DNA from: Anaeramoeba flamelloides
Lineage: Eukaryota; Metamonada; Anaeramoebidae
Reading direction: 5' to 3'
Assembly (NCBI GenBank): GCA_027625915.1
Contig: JANTQA010000018.1
Coordinates: 596,501-660,500 of the forward strand
DNA: 64,000 nt
Positions 11,709-21,058 of this stretch are shown here, piece by piece. The position numbers and the translations under genes are program-made. Within the stretch, counting starts at the first letter, position 1. Each line of letters opens with the position of its first letter. The notes under the pieces are model-generated. The model was not told the origin of the DNA, did not search any database, and was given only the letters and a program-made list of their open reading frames with translations.

Positions 11709-14700
11709 CAGACTTGGACATTTAGAGAAATCATGGAATTTTTCACATTATGAGAAAAAATTCCTCTAAAAAATTTAAATAGAGAAATTTTTTTCACAAC
11801 TTGAGTAAAAAAAAATAGATAAAAATAGATAAAGTTTCTTTATTTTCTTTTTTTTTGAAAAAAAATATGAGAGAAGAACATAGATAGAACTATAAAAAGA
11901 TCAAGAATCAAAAAAAAAAAAAAAATTGTATTTAAAGTATTTTATTTTTTCGATAATTAAAACGAAAAAAATGCCTCAGTTTGAATTGTTTCTAATTTCA
12001 TTAAAGTTCTTTTTTGTTGATTGTATATTTTTCACAATCGAAAAAAACCTTTCCACTTCAGTTGAGGTTGGTTGAATTGATAACAAATCAAGACATATTT
12101 ACTTAAGCATGGAAAAATATTTTTCATACTTAACCAAAAAATGTATTGGACTTTGAGTTTGGATTGTTTCAAGTGTTTTCAGATAATGTTGAAACCTTAA
12201 CCATTCTCCCAAAATTGAACCATTAATATATTCCAAAATTTCAGGTATGGGCAAATCTTCTTTTCGAATATTTGGTAAAATGTTTTCAGGGCTAAACCAG
12301 TAGTACATTTTAATTACATCATCAGCAAGGTTAATTCTTGTTTCATATTGTTGTATACGCGTGAAAAAAAAAATTTAATTTTATCTTTTGTTTCTCTGTA
12401 TTGTGGTTTTTCTGGCACAAAGTTATAAAAATTTTTGTATTCTAATTGAAAAAATAAATTTTTAAAATTTATCCAATTTTTTATTGTCTGGTTAGAGATG
12501 CAGTGCGCTTGTAACCCTTGTATCAGTGGTAGAATAAAAGAAGCAATGTATTCTATAAAAAACCAATTCTTCTAAGAAAATTTTACTTGAAAGATGTTCA
12601 ATCAAGATGTTTGACGTTTTTGAGCGTTCTTCTAATTGAATAAATTGTTTCAATTTGTCTTTATTATGAAGCACCTCAATACATGTTTGTAACCAAGTTC
12701 CCCAGCGTGTAAGACAAGGTAAAGAAATCAATTTACCATTTTTTTGTAACCATCTTCTTTTTCTTCCTGCTTGTTTTCCAGCTTTAAAAAATTTTTTAAG
12801 CTTGGAACATACCAGATTTGCAAGATCAAATGAATCTATCAACTTAGCGCTTATTAAATGTAATGTATGGCATGCACATATGATATGTTTGATTTCACAA
12901 ACTTTTGTTAAAGTCTTCCCCAATTTGCAACATACGGGTGCACCATCAGATACAAGTGCTGTTATCTTTTTTAAATGGAATTTCATAATATTCTAAAGAT
13001 TTTCGAATAAAAAGTTCCATATTTGTTGCTGTCATCTCTTGTATTTCATCAAGTTCTAAAACCCACGTATCTGTTGAAGTAGCAGCTAATAACGCAACTA
13101 GTGGCCGGGATAAACGATCTGTTGCCTCATCAATTATTAAACAGAAAGATTTATCTTTTTAGTTTATGTTTCAAGGTTTTTTTTTTCATCGTCGAGTAAT
13201 TGTGGTAGAGTTCTTCGGACAGTTGTTCTCGATGGAAAAGTATGGACCGATCTAATCATTGGTAGATTTTGAACTTGGAACAAGTGTTGTGCCATGTTAT
13301 AAGATATTCCAGATTTTAATAATATCTTGACAATATCTGATAACGAGCCAAGCGTGTGTGTTTGTAACATTTTAAGTGCATTGCAATGTTTTGATGAAGT
13401 AAAGTGTCGTTCCATATTATATTTGATGGCAGTGATAACTGAATTACATTGGGTACATTGAACAAAATAATTTTCATTCTAAAAACAAAGGTTGATTATC
13501 TACATTTTTTATTAGAATGAAATTCGAAAATGTTTCATCCTTTAACCAACTTTCAATATTTTGCAGTTTTCTTATATCTTCTCCAATTCTTGTTTGTATT
13601 GTTTTTATAAGTTTACCATTGCTAATTTCTGTTTTGAGCCTCACTCTTCTCTTGGATGGTAAACATAATGTTTCAGAATTGGTTTCTTTTTTCAATTTGT
13701 ATTTCTTCTGCCTTTGATTGATCAGTCACTTGATTGTTATTTGGTCTACTGCTTCTTTCTTTGGTAATTGCTGGTATGTTGCTCTTTCCATTCCCCTTGC
13801 ATCTGCTTGTTATCTTCTTCTTTTCCTTTTCTTTTTTCCTTGCACTTCTGCTTGCTTTTGATCACTGGATCGTGCTTCACATTCTTCTTGCACTTCTTCT
13901 CAACATTGATTGTTGTATCACGAGTATCACCCATGTTGCCCTTACTCTTCATCTTCTTTTTGTTATCTTCAATGCATTTGCTCTTCTTCTTTGCTTTGTT
14001 CTTCTTCTTTTCCTTGCTCTCTCCGTTGCTGTCTTGGTTACCCTTGATCGCAACTTCTTTTTTTGAACATTTTCTTCTTTTTTCATGTATCTTCACGTTT
14101 GGGTCCTTGTTTTCATCCAAATACCCATCAAGTTCAAGGGCCTTCGGAACCAAACTCCTTATATGATCTATCAACATAGTTTCTACGTGAGTAACTCCAG
14201 TGAGACTTCTTCGGCGCGGGATACGTCGCATCCTTTCTTTCTTGATTACATTCGTCGTCTTCTTCTTCGATGAATGTTTCTTCTTTTCGAAAAATGTTTT
14301 TTTCTTCTTCAATGAGTGCATCTTCTTTGATGTATGTCTCTTCTTCGACGACTGCCTATTCTTCTTAGATCTATGGTTCGACCGTCTCTTTTTTAAAAGT
14401 TGTACAAAGTTACTCCTTTTATTCGGCTCAGTGGATATTTTACGTTTCTTTCTTGTTGTCATCTCTATTATGATAATAAATAAAAAAAATCAAAAAAAAA
14501 AAAAATTAATTCAAAAAAAAAAAGAAACAAAAAAAAACAAAAAAAAACAAAAAAAATCAAATCAGTTCAAAAAAAACTTTCAAAAAAAAAAAAAAAAAAA
14601 AAAAAAGATAAGAGGAAATAAACAAAATTACCAATTCAGAACAATAAAAAAAAATGATTTTCAAAATGTGAAATTTGTTTAAATTCGATTTGAATTAGAA

Positions 14701-15012
14701 TTTTATAATTCGAAACTGGATTGTTTAGAGTCAAATAAACTCGAATTACTACTCTAAATTCCTCTAAGAAATTTCTCAAAAAGAAATGACGTATAATTTT
14801 TCTTCACAAAAAGAAAATGACTCAGTTTCTATTTAGAGTAAAAAAAATTTTTCTACTCTAATTTCTTTAAAGCAATACTTCTATCATGAAATATTACTTC
14901 TATCCATTGTCTCGGACAAGGAGGAAAAATGATGATAGTGTAACATTTTTTTAATTAGAGAAATCTCTTTCTCTATATTTCTGATCATTTTTCCTCATTT
15001 TGTCCAAGTCTG
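11709..15012 (-). mobile_element. hAT DNA transposon, full length with 8-bp target duplication
   Basis: The left end is CAGACTTGGACA at 11709 and the right end is its exact complement TGTCCAAGTCTG ending at 15012. AACATTTT flanks both sides (11701-11708 and 15013-15020), a perfect 8-bp duplication as expected for hAT. Subterminal sequence carries repeated CTCTAA/TTAGAG motifs, which hAT transposases often bind. The element contains a transposase on the minus strand (about 11983-14462). It lies directly upstream of the MTMR14-like gene, leaving 72 bp between the target duplication and that start codon. Confidence 0.93.
11983..14462 (-). pseudogene. hAT transposase, frame-disrupted
   Basis: Reading on the minus strand: a very Lys/Arg-rich N-terminal part (14462-13746, 238 residues); a segment with a BED-like zinc finger (CTQCNS...H...H, about 13460-13390) and a helical region (to 13164); then a catalytic core with DEATDRLSRPLVALLAATST (about 13125-13065), LVSDGAP (about 12955), CHTLHL and LTRWGTWL (about 12710), and finally the hAT dimerisation motif STEVERFFS near 12055. 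Domain order matches autonomous hAT elements. The pieces lie in different frames: one shift is in the A-run just before the second catalytic segment (near 12970), another between the Lys-rich part and the zinc finger (near 13720), and stop codons occur around 13140-13165. Some breaks could be unrecognised introns, but the copy is most likely inactive. Confidence 0.85.
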
Positions 15013-15092
15013 AACATTTTTCTCTCAACAGTGAAAGAGATTTTGACCTATTTATTTTTTTTTCTTCTTCTTGAGATTTTCAAAAAAAGATA

Positions 15093-16520
15093 ATGAATGA
15101 GCTTGACTCAATTGAAGGGTTATTAAAAAACTACTTGGAGAGGACAAAATTGGGTTATGGAACAAACAATGTTAGTTATAATTATATTTTATCACGGTCA
15201 TTAAAATTATTATCGAAAGATGGTAGCTATCAGAAATTATCAAATGTGAACCCGACAATTTGTTCGACCTACCCGACAACGATCTTTATTCCAAATATCA
15301 TTCAAAAACCAATAACAGAATTTCAAGAATTAATCAAACGATCCAAAAAAACAAGAGTAAGGTCTCGGTTTCCTGTGGGTGTTCTACAAGTAAACAATAA
15401 GCACGTACTACGATCTTCAGCTGTTAGGTTGTCATCAACAGATGAATCTCTTCAATCTGAAAGACAGTTATTAAAAAGTTATAGTGTGTCTAATATAGTT
15501 GACTTTATGTTGCAACCTCTTTGGGATCACAGCAAATTTCAGAAGCGTAATAAGCAAAAAACAAGTCCTAACCCAAAAAAGGAAATCTTTTTAAAGTTCA
15601 AAAAAGAAAAGGAAAAAGAAAAGGAAAAAGAAAAGGAAAAAGAAAAGGAAAAGGAAAAAGAAAAGGAAAAGGAAAAGGAAAAGGAAAAGGAAAAAGAAAA
15701 GGAAAAGGAAAAAGAAAAAGAAAAAGAAAAAGATCCACAAAAACAACAAAATAAAGAAAAAAACGGAATCCAAAATACAACATTTAAAGAACAAGAATTT
15801 TCCGATCAGGACTTTGAACAAGAAGAAAGCCTTCAAATAAAAACAATTGAAGAATTAAATGAAATCAAAGGAAAAAAGCCTATCTCAATTTCAGAATCTC
15901 ACCCTTATTTTACTCGGTATTATAACCACTACAAGATCTTAAATATGCCCTTTGATTGTTTAGGCACATTAACTTTTTTTAAATCGATGGGCAACGATTT
16001 CCAAAATTATCAATGTGAAATCCCTTCCAACGAATTTTTTCATAAGCCCTCAACAGACCTCACAAGGTTTTTTTATTCAAATTCCCCCCAGTGTTATCGC
16101 TTGCCCTTTGTCGAATTACTAAAAATATATTTTAAGGAATTTCTTCAAATGCTATCCCAGAAGGAAACTACGGGGATACTTATCCATTGTATCGCAGGCT
16201 GGGATCGCACTCCTCTTTTTATTTCTTTGTTAAGATTAAGTCTATGGGCAGACGGTGTCATCCATCAATCATTAAATCCTGAACAATTAATCTATCTGAC
16301 AGTGGCCTATGATTGGCTTTTGTTTCACCATGACTTTGCCGGAAAAGCCCGTGAAGGGATCCAAGTTTTGTATTTTACATTTTGGTTTCTTCAATTTTTA
16401 ACTAATCAAAACTTTTCTCTCAATAATACCCCTTCCAAAATTAGAAAGCAAAAATTGAATCAATTAATTAATCTTTTTCAAAATTCTTATTTCCAGTCAA
16501 TACAGAGAGTAAAGAAGTAA
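15093..16520 (+). CDS. MTMR14: MTMR14/Jumpy-like phosphoinositide 3-phosphatase
   Basis: A 475-residue single-exon protein. It aligns with animal MTMR14 along its length: N-terminal EGLLKNYLERT, then ICSTYP, then ELIKRSKKTRVRSRFPVGV with HVLRSSAVRL, and the catalytic block HCIAGWDRTPLFISLLRLSL with C366 and R372 forming the CX5R loop, followed by YLTVAYDWLLFHH. The family removes the 3-phosphate from PI3P and PI(3,5)P2 and limits autophagy; that activity is expected here because the loop is intact. Residues about 168-212 are an almost pure Lys-Glu alternation encoded by GAAAAG/GAAAAA, a probable charged single helix absent from animal proteins. The long Ser-rich tail of the human protein is missing. 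The ATG at 15093 fits the family N-terminus. AATAAA at 16617 is a possible poly-A signal. A hAT element has landed 72 bp upstream, so regulation may be altered. Confidence 0.92.
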   Translation: MNELDSIEGLLKNYLERTKLGYGTNNVSYNYILSRSLKLLSKDGSYQKLSNVNPTICSTYPTTIFIPNIIQKPITEFQELIKRSKKTRVRSRFPVGVLQVNNKHVLRSSAVRLSSTDESLQSERQLLKSYSVSNIVDFMLQPLWDHSKFQKRNKQKTSPNPKKEIFLKFKKEKEKEKEKEKEKEKEKEKEKEKEKEKEKEKEKEKEKEKEKEKDPQKQQNKEKNGIQNTTFKEQEFSDQDFEQEESLQIKTIEELNEIKGKKPISISESHPYFTRYYNHYKILNMPFDCLGTLTFFKSMGNDFQNYQCEIPSNEFFHKPSTDLTRFFYSNSPQCYRLPFVELLKIYFKEFLQMLSQKETTGILIHCIAGWDRTPLFISLLRLSLWADGVIHQSLNPEQLIYLTVAYDWLLFHHDFAGKAREGIQVLYFTFWFLQFLTNQNFSLNNTPSKIRKQKLNQLINLFQNSYFQSIQRVKK

Positions 16521-17971
16521 TTTGGAAAATCCTTATTTTTTAGTGTTTGTTTATTGTTTACAGAAATTTTGTGGTAAGCTGGAAATTCCCAGTACTCAAA
16601 TATTTTATACTTTTCAATAAAAAGTAAATGCACAAAAATTTTATTTAAGATTACCAAAAAGTAAATACTGATTGGATTATGTATTTAAAAAATAATATAT
16701 ATCCCTTAGCACCCCAAATATACTAAAAACATTTCAAACAGAATTTTTAATTTGAAATGTTATCAAAGGATTATAAGATATAGAATTAATAAAACAATTA
16801 TCTTAGATAGAAAATTTTATCATTAAAAATTGTATAGTTGCTTACAATAAAAAAATAACTTGAAAAAAATTTTTCAACATTGGGAATTTTTTTTTGGTTA
16901 TTGTGATTTTATTATTTTTCCAAATTTTGTCAAAATAAATTTTTTTTTTTTTTTTGAAAAGTTTGTTTAGACATCAAAAAATTCTTACTTTTCATGATGA
17001 AAAAACACACCATACTTTACTGGAAATTTTTTTGGGTACCTTTGCACCTCAAAATTGCCTAAAATGCTTGATTAAATAATTTATTCATTACAAAATTTAT
17101 TTTGACATCACATAGAAAATTTGTTTTATATACTGATTACCATTCAATATCAAAATCTATATTTGATTCTAAATAATTTGAAAATAAAAAAAAATATAAA
17201 TTAAATTTGAAAAAAAAATTATATTTTTTTTTCATTGTAAAATTTTACAATTTTTTTCAACAAGATTTTTTTTCAAATTTTTAAATGATTTGGCCAATAG
17301 TTCGAGTCAGATTAATAATAATTGATTTTTTTTTAAATTTTTTAATTTTTGACTTTTTATAATCTAGACATAAAATAAACAATATTATTGAATTAGAGAC
17401 CATATATCAGAACTTCTTTACCAAGATCTGGATTAATTTATAAAGAAGAAAAATTCAAATTTCACAAATATATTATTCAAATTTTTACCAATATCAAAAT
17501 TTAATAAATTCTTAGTTTCGGAGATTATTTTATTATCTTGGAATAATATTTAAAAGTTATTTTTTATTTTTTTTTTAATTTAGGGTTAATTAAATTATCG
17601 ATTAAAAAGTAATTTATATTTGTTTAATTACAATTTAATAAATGAAATTATTTTACAATTTTTTTTTTTTTGTTTTTCAATTATTATCTATTACTTTAAT
17701 AAAAGTTTTAGAAAATTAATCATAATAAAAAATTTAATTTTGGCCTAAAGAAATGAATTTCATTTTTCTCTTGATTGGATATTTATTACAAATTTATCGA
17801 AAAAAAAAATGAATTTTTTTTGAGTAATTTATTTTTTTATTTATTTTTTTATCATAAAATTAGAAATATTTTTTGGTTGTTATTATTAATAAATCAATGT
17901 ATTGGCTTTTGTTTTATTATTACTGTAATTAAAATTTCTGATTTAAAAAATTCAAATAAAAATAAAAATCT
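16521..17971. other. Intergenic, AT-rich, one inverted-repeat arm
   Basis: No gene is visible. A 23-bp sequence containing ATCCCTTAGCACCCC at 16693-16715 recurs as its exact complement at 20486-20508, 3.8 kb away, bracketing the TTAA element and its LINE. Similarity does not extend far inward, so it may be short terminal repeats of an older element. Confidence 0.5.
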
Positions 17972-17975
17972 TTAA

Positions 17976-20277
17976 GGGACTAGTCTTCTACGACAACAAG
18001 GTAAAATTTTAAAATATGTTATTGGTGGTATTCTCTACTTACAAATTTTGTAGATCCCAAGTGTCAAAAAAATTCTGATCTACTAAGAAAGTCATAAAAG
18101 AAAATTAGTTTAGATCAATTTTTTTTTTCCATTTTTTCTGAAAAAGAAAACAATTGAATTCATTTTTTTTTCTCACAATTTATCAACTGTTTACCCTGTT
18201 TATTGTAATTTTGATCATTATTATACGATAACATTTCTTTGTTACCAGTAATATGAATATAAAGATTTTTTTTCTTTTTTGAGATAAAACTTTTGGTTAA
18301 CTAAAAAAATGATATATTCAACGGATTAAAAAATAATTGTATTTTTTTAAGAAGAGTAGTTATAATAATCAATGTTTTAAATTCATGTAAAAATATTACA
18401 AAGAAATTTTGTTTTTGTATTAAGACAAAATTCGATTTTTCAAAATAAAATTTTCTTGAAGATATTTAAGAATTAGTAAATTTTATCCTCAAAATTCAAA
18501 ATCAATTTTTTTCTGACAAAAATGATTTGAATTGTTATAAAGGTTCTTGTGAATAAGACCAAACAATTTGTTAAAAAAATTTTTCATTTTTTTTTTTTTT
18601 ATTATTATTAAAGAAGTGTAAATTACACTCTAGTTGCCCTTATACTTAAATTTCCTTTCAGAAATTTCAGCGTAAAATCATAGATTTCACGATTATTAAC
18701 CAATGAAAATAATAATAAACTGTTATGGTTTAAAATTAATTCATAGAGGTTTTTTCATTTAATTTATTCAGAAATATTAATCTATTATTTTCATAGGAAG
18801 GACATACCCACAAAAAATGATCAATATTTTCTATAACTTCCTTTTTGTTCGTATTTTTAAACATAAAGTACAAAATTTATTTGAATTTTTATTAATTACA
18901 TAGTAATATCTGTTTAAGCAATTGGTAAATGTCCTAAATTTTAGGATTGTTGAACTTGATGGATAGCTTAGATATTTTTGAGTAATAAATAATGAATTTT
19001 GGTTTCTTAATATTGTGAAGTATTTTTTCACTTTCCAGCTCTTGGAATTCAATAATTCATTATATGTGTATTTATAGATTTCCTTTTTTAATTCAATTAT
19101 ATCTTTTGAATTCCAGTTAATTTTATTGTTGGTTCGTTGATTAAATTTTATTAATTTTTCTAAAAAGGATGTGATAAATTTTTTAATTTTTTTTTAAATT
19201 TGAATTTTTTTTATTTACTGAAATTACCATATTTTCAATTTTAAATTCTGTTTTATAAATAAGAATTGGTGTATTTCTGTTTATTTTGCATATTTCAGTA
19301 ATGACTGTATTCATCCAAGAATTTAAATAATTTAAAGTTTTTATTTCATAATTAAAAATTTCTAATCCATATGTTAATTGACTTAATATAAAAGATTTAA
19401 ATAATCTGATTTTCAAATTATTATTGAGGGAATTGTTATTAAATAATTGTTTACAGTTATTAAATGTTTCTTTAGCTTTTTTTTCAATTATAAACTATAT
19501 GTGAAATTTTATCCAAATAGATACCTAAATATTTAATCTTTTTTAAATCTTTTGAAATAACTGTTTTTTCTTTATTTGGTTTCAATCCAAATTGAATTAT
19601 AATTTCATAAATTGAATTTAATTTTTGATTTAAATGATGTTCTTCCCCTTTTATAATTAAGATTAAATCATCTGCAAACATTTGACAATGGTCTGTTAAA
19701 GATATTATTTTTAATAAAAGAAAATGTGAAATTAGAGCAAATAAAATAGGCGACAATGGGTCTCCTTGAAATATACCTAGCTCTTCTCCTAAAAATTTTT
19801 CATTTTTTGAAAATCAAAAAATAACTTTTTCAAAACATTAAAGAAAATTTTTTTTTGCTTAATAGATCTCAATTTAATTGATAAACTGTAGTTAAGCTTC
19901 TACCCAATATTCATTTATTGAATCACCTATACCACAATTAGTTTTATTGGATAAGATTTGAATTGAAATATTAATCAAAGAAAAAGAAACTAAATAAAAA
20001 ATTTGATTTCGAAATCAATACTTTCCAACATCAAACGGAAAATATGTTTTCCCATTTTCAAGAAATAACTTCATTCTTAAACAAAATAATATGGTTACTT
20101 TTTTTAGTTTTATATTGGAAACATGTAAATTTTGAATTTCAAAAAAGAGACTCAAATCAATAAATTATTGAAATGAGGCTAACTCATCCATTTCAGAAGT
20201 CGAAACACAAATTACAAAAAAAAAAATTTTCAAGATCTTGACAAGATTTCATTTTATTTTCAAAAATGACTACTCCC
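17976..20277. mobile_element. TTAA-flanked non-autonomous element interrupted by a LINE
   Basis: The ends are TTAA|GGGACTAGTC (17972-17985) and GACTACTCCC|TTAA (to 20281). The sequence is matched in reverse complement at 55696-56831, also TTAA-flanked, over nearly its whole length. Without the 1.2 kb LINE insertion (18593-19790) the element is about 1.1 kb and has no recognisable coding. TTAA targets with GGG/CCC ends suggest piggyBac-type mobilisation; that class is inference. Confidence 0.8.
18593..19790 (-). mobile_element. 5'-truncated LINE with reverse transcriptase C-terminal half
   Basis: On the minus strand the copy begins inside the reverse transcriptase with GEELGIFQGDPLSPILF (motif B), followed by MFADDLILI (catalytic motif C, about 19660-19690) and KIKYLGIYLDK, then thumb-like sequence, and at the end CTLCLK...HFLWVCPSYENNR, a CCHC-type zinc motif of LINE ORF2 C-termini. 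The 3' UTR has two small hairpins and an (AAT)n/poly-A tail (T-run at 18593-18600). An 18-bp target duplication AAAAATTTTTCATTTTTT flanks it at 18575-18592 and 19791-19808. The ORF2 frame changes more than once, for example near 19170-19190, near 19480 and just after the CTLC segment (near 18840). The matching TTAA element at 55696-56831 lacks the insertion. Confidence 0.92.
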
Positions 20278-20281
20278 TTAA

Positions 20282-21058
20282 AGAAAATGTAAAAACGAAT
20301 AATTATTATTATTTTTTCCAATTTCAAAAAAAAAATCAATAACTTTACTACTTTATCTTTGAACTATTTTGACTTTTTATTATTATTCAAATCTGGATTA
20401 AAGACAAATAAGAAAATAATATATTAGTACATCAATATCATTTTAAATCTTTTTTTAAAAAACTTGAGGAAATTTAGGCAAATACGGGGTGCTAAGGGAT
20501 ATATATTAATATTAGAAAGTTGATGTTTTGATTTTTCCGTTAGTTATTTTTTGAAAGTTTCCCGAATCTTGTTTTCGAAAATTTCCAGTACAAGTTACCG
20601 GCTCGACAGCAAAAACCCAGTCCAGGTAACGACTTGACAAATAGTACGTAAAGTCCAATTCGGTTCACTTTGGTTGATTCCAGATCGAATTCGTTGTATT
20701 CAGTTATCTTCATTTACATAAGGCCAGTTCAATTCATTGAAGATCTGATCTGATCAAGTATACCAATTCTTATAATTATTTTTTATTCCTTTTACCTTCC
20801 CCCAAACAGCTAAAAAAACAAAATGGGGGGGGGGGGGGGGCCAAGGAACCCAAGGAACCAAGGAACCAAGGAACCGAAAGAACCCAAAAAACTTAAAAGA
20901 AAAGAAATGATGACGTTGATGTTTGATGATTCTCATAATTTGAAACATAATTTTATTTTAATTCAAATTGATAATTAAGATTACTTATTTTCAATTTTAT
21001 ACTTTTTACCTTTTCTAAATTTCCTTTTTTCTGTTTGTTTGCCATAATATGTCATTTT
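20282..21058. other. Intergenic with a locally GC-richer block and a G16 run
   Basis: About 20560-20760 is clearly less AT-rich than its surroundings and reads TELDFTYYLSSRYLDWVF on the minus strand without a stop, possibly worn coding DNA. At 20825-20840 lies an uninterrupted run of 16 G, followed by five degenerate copies of CCAAGGAAC (20841-20876). No gene can be assigned. Confidence 0.45.

Noticed and set aside
13734-14166. Plus-strand open frames rich in Leu, Phe and Ser opposite the hAT element
   Set aside because: They are the reverse of the Lys-rich N-terminal part of the transposase and carry no independent domain.
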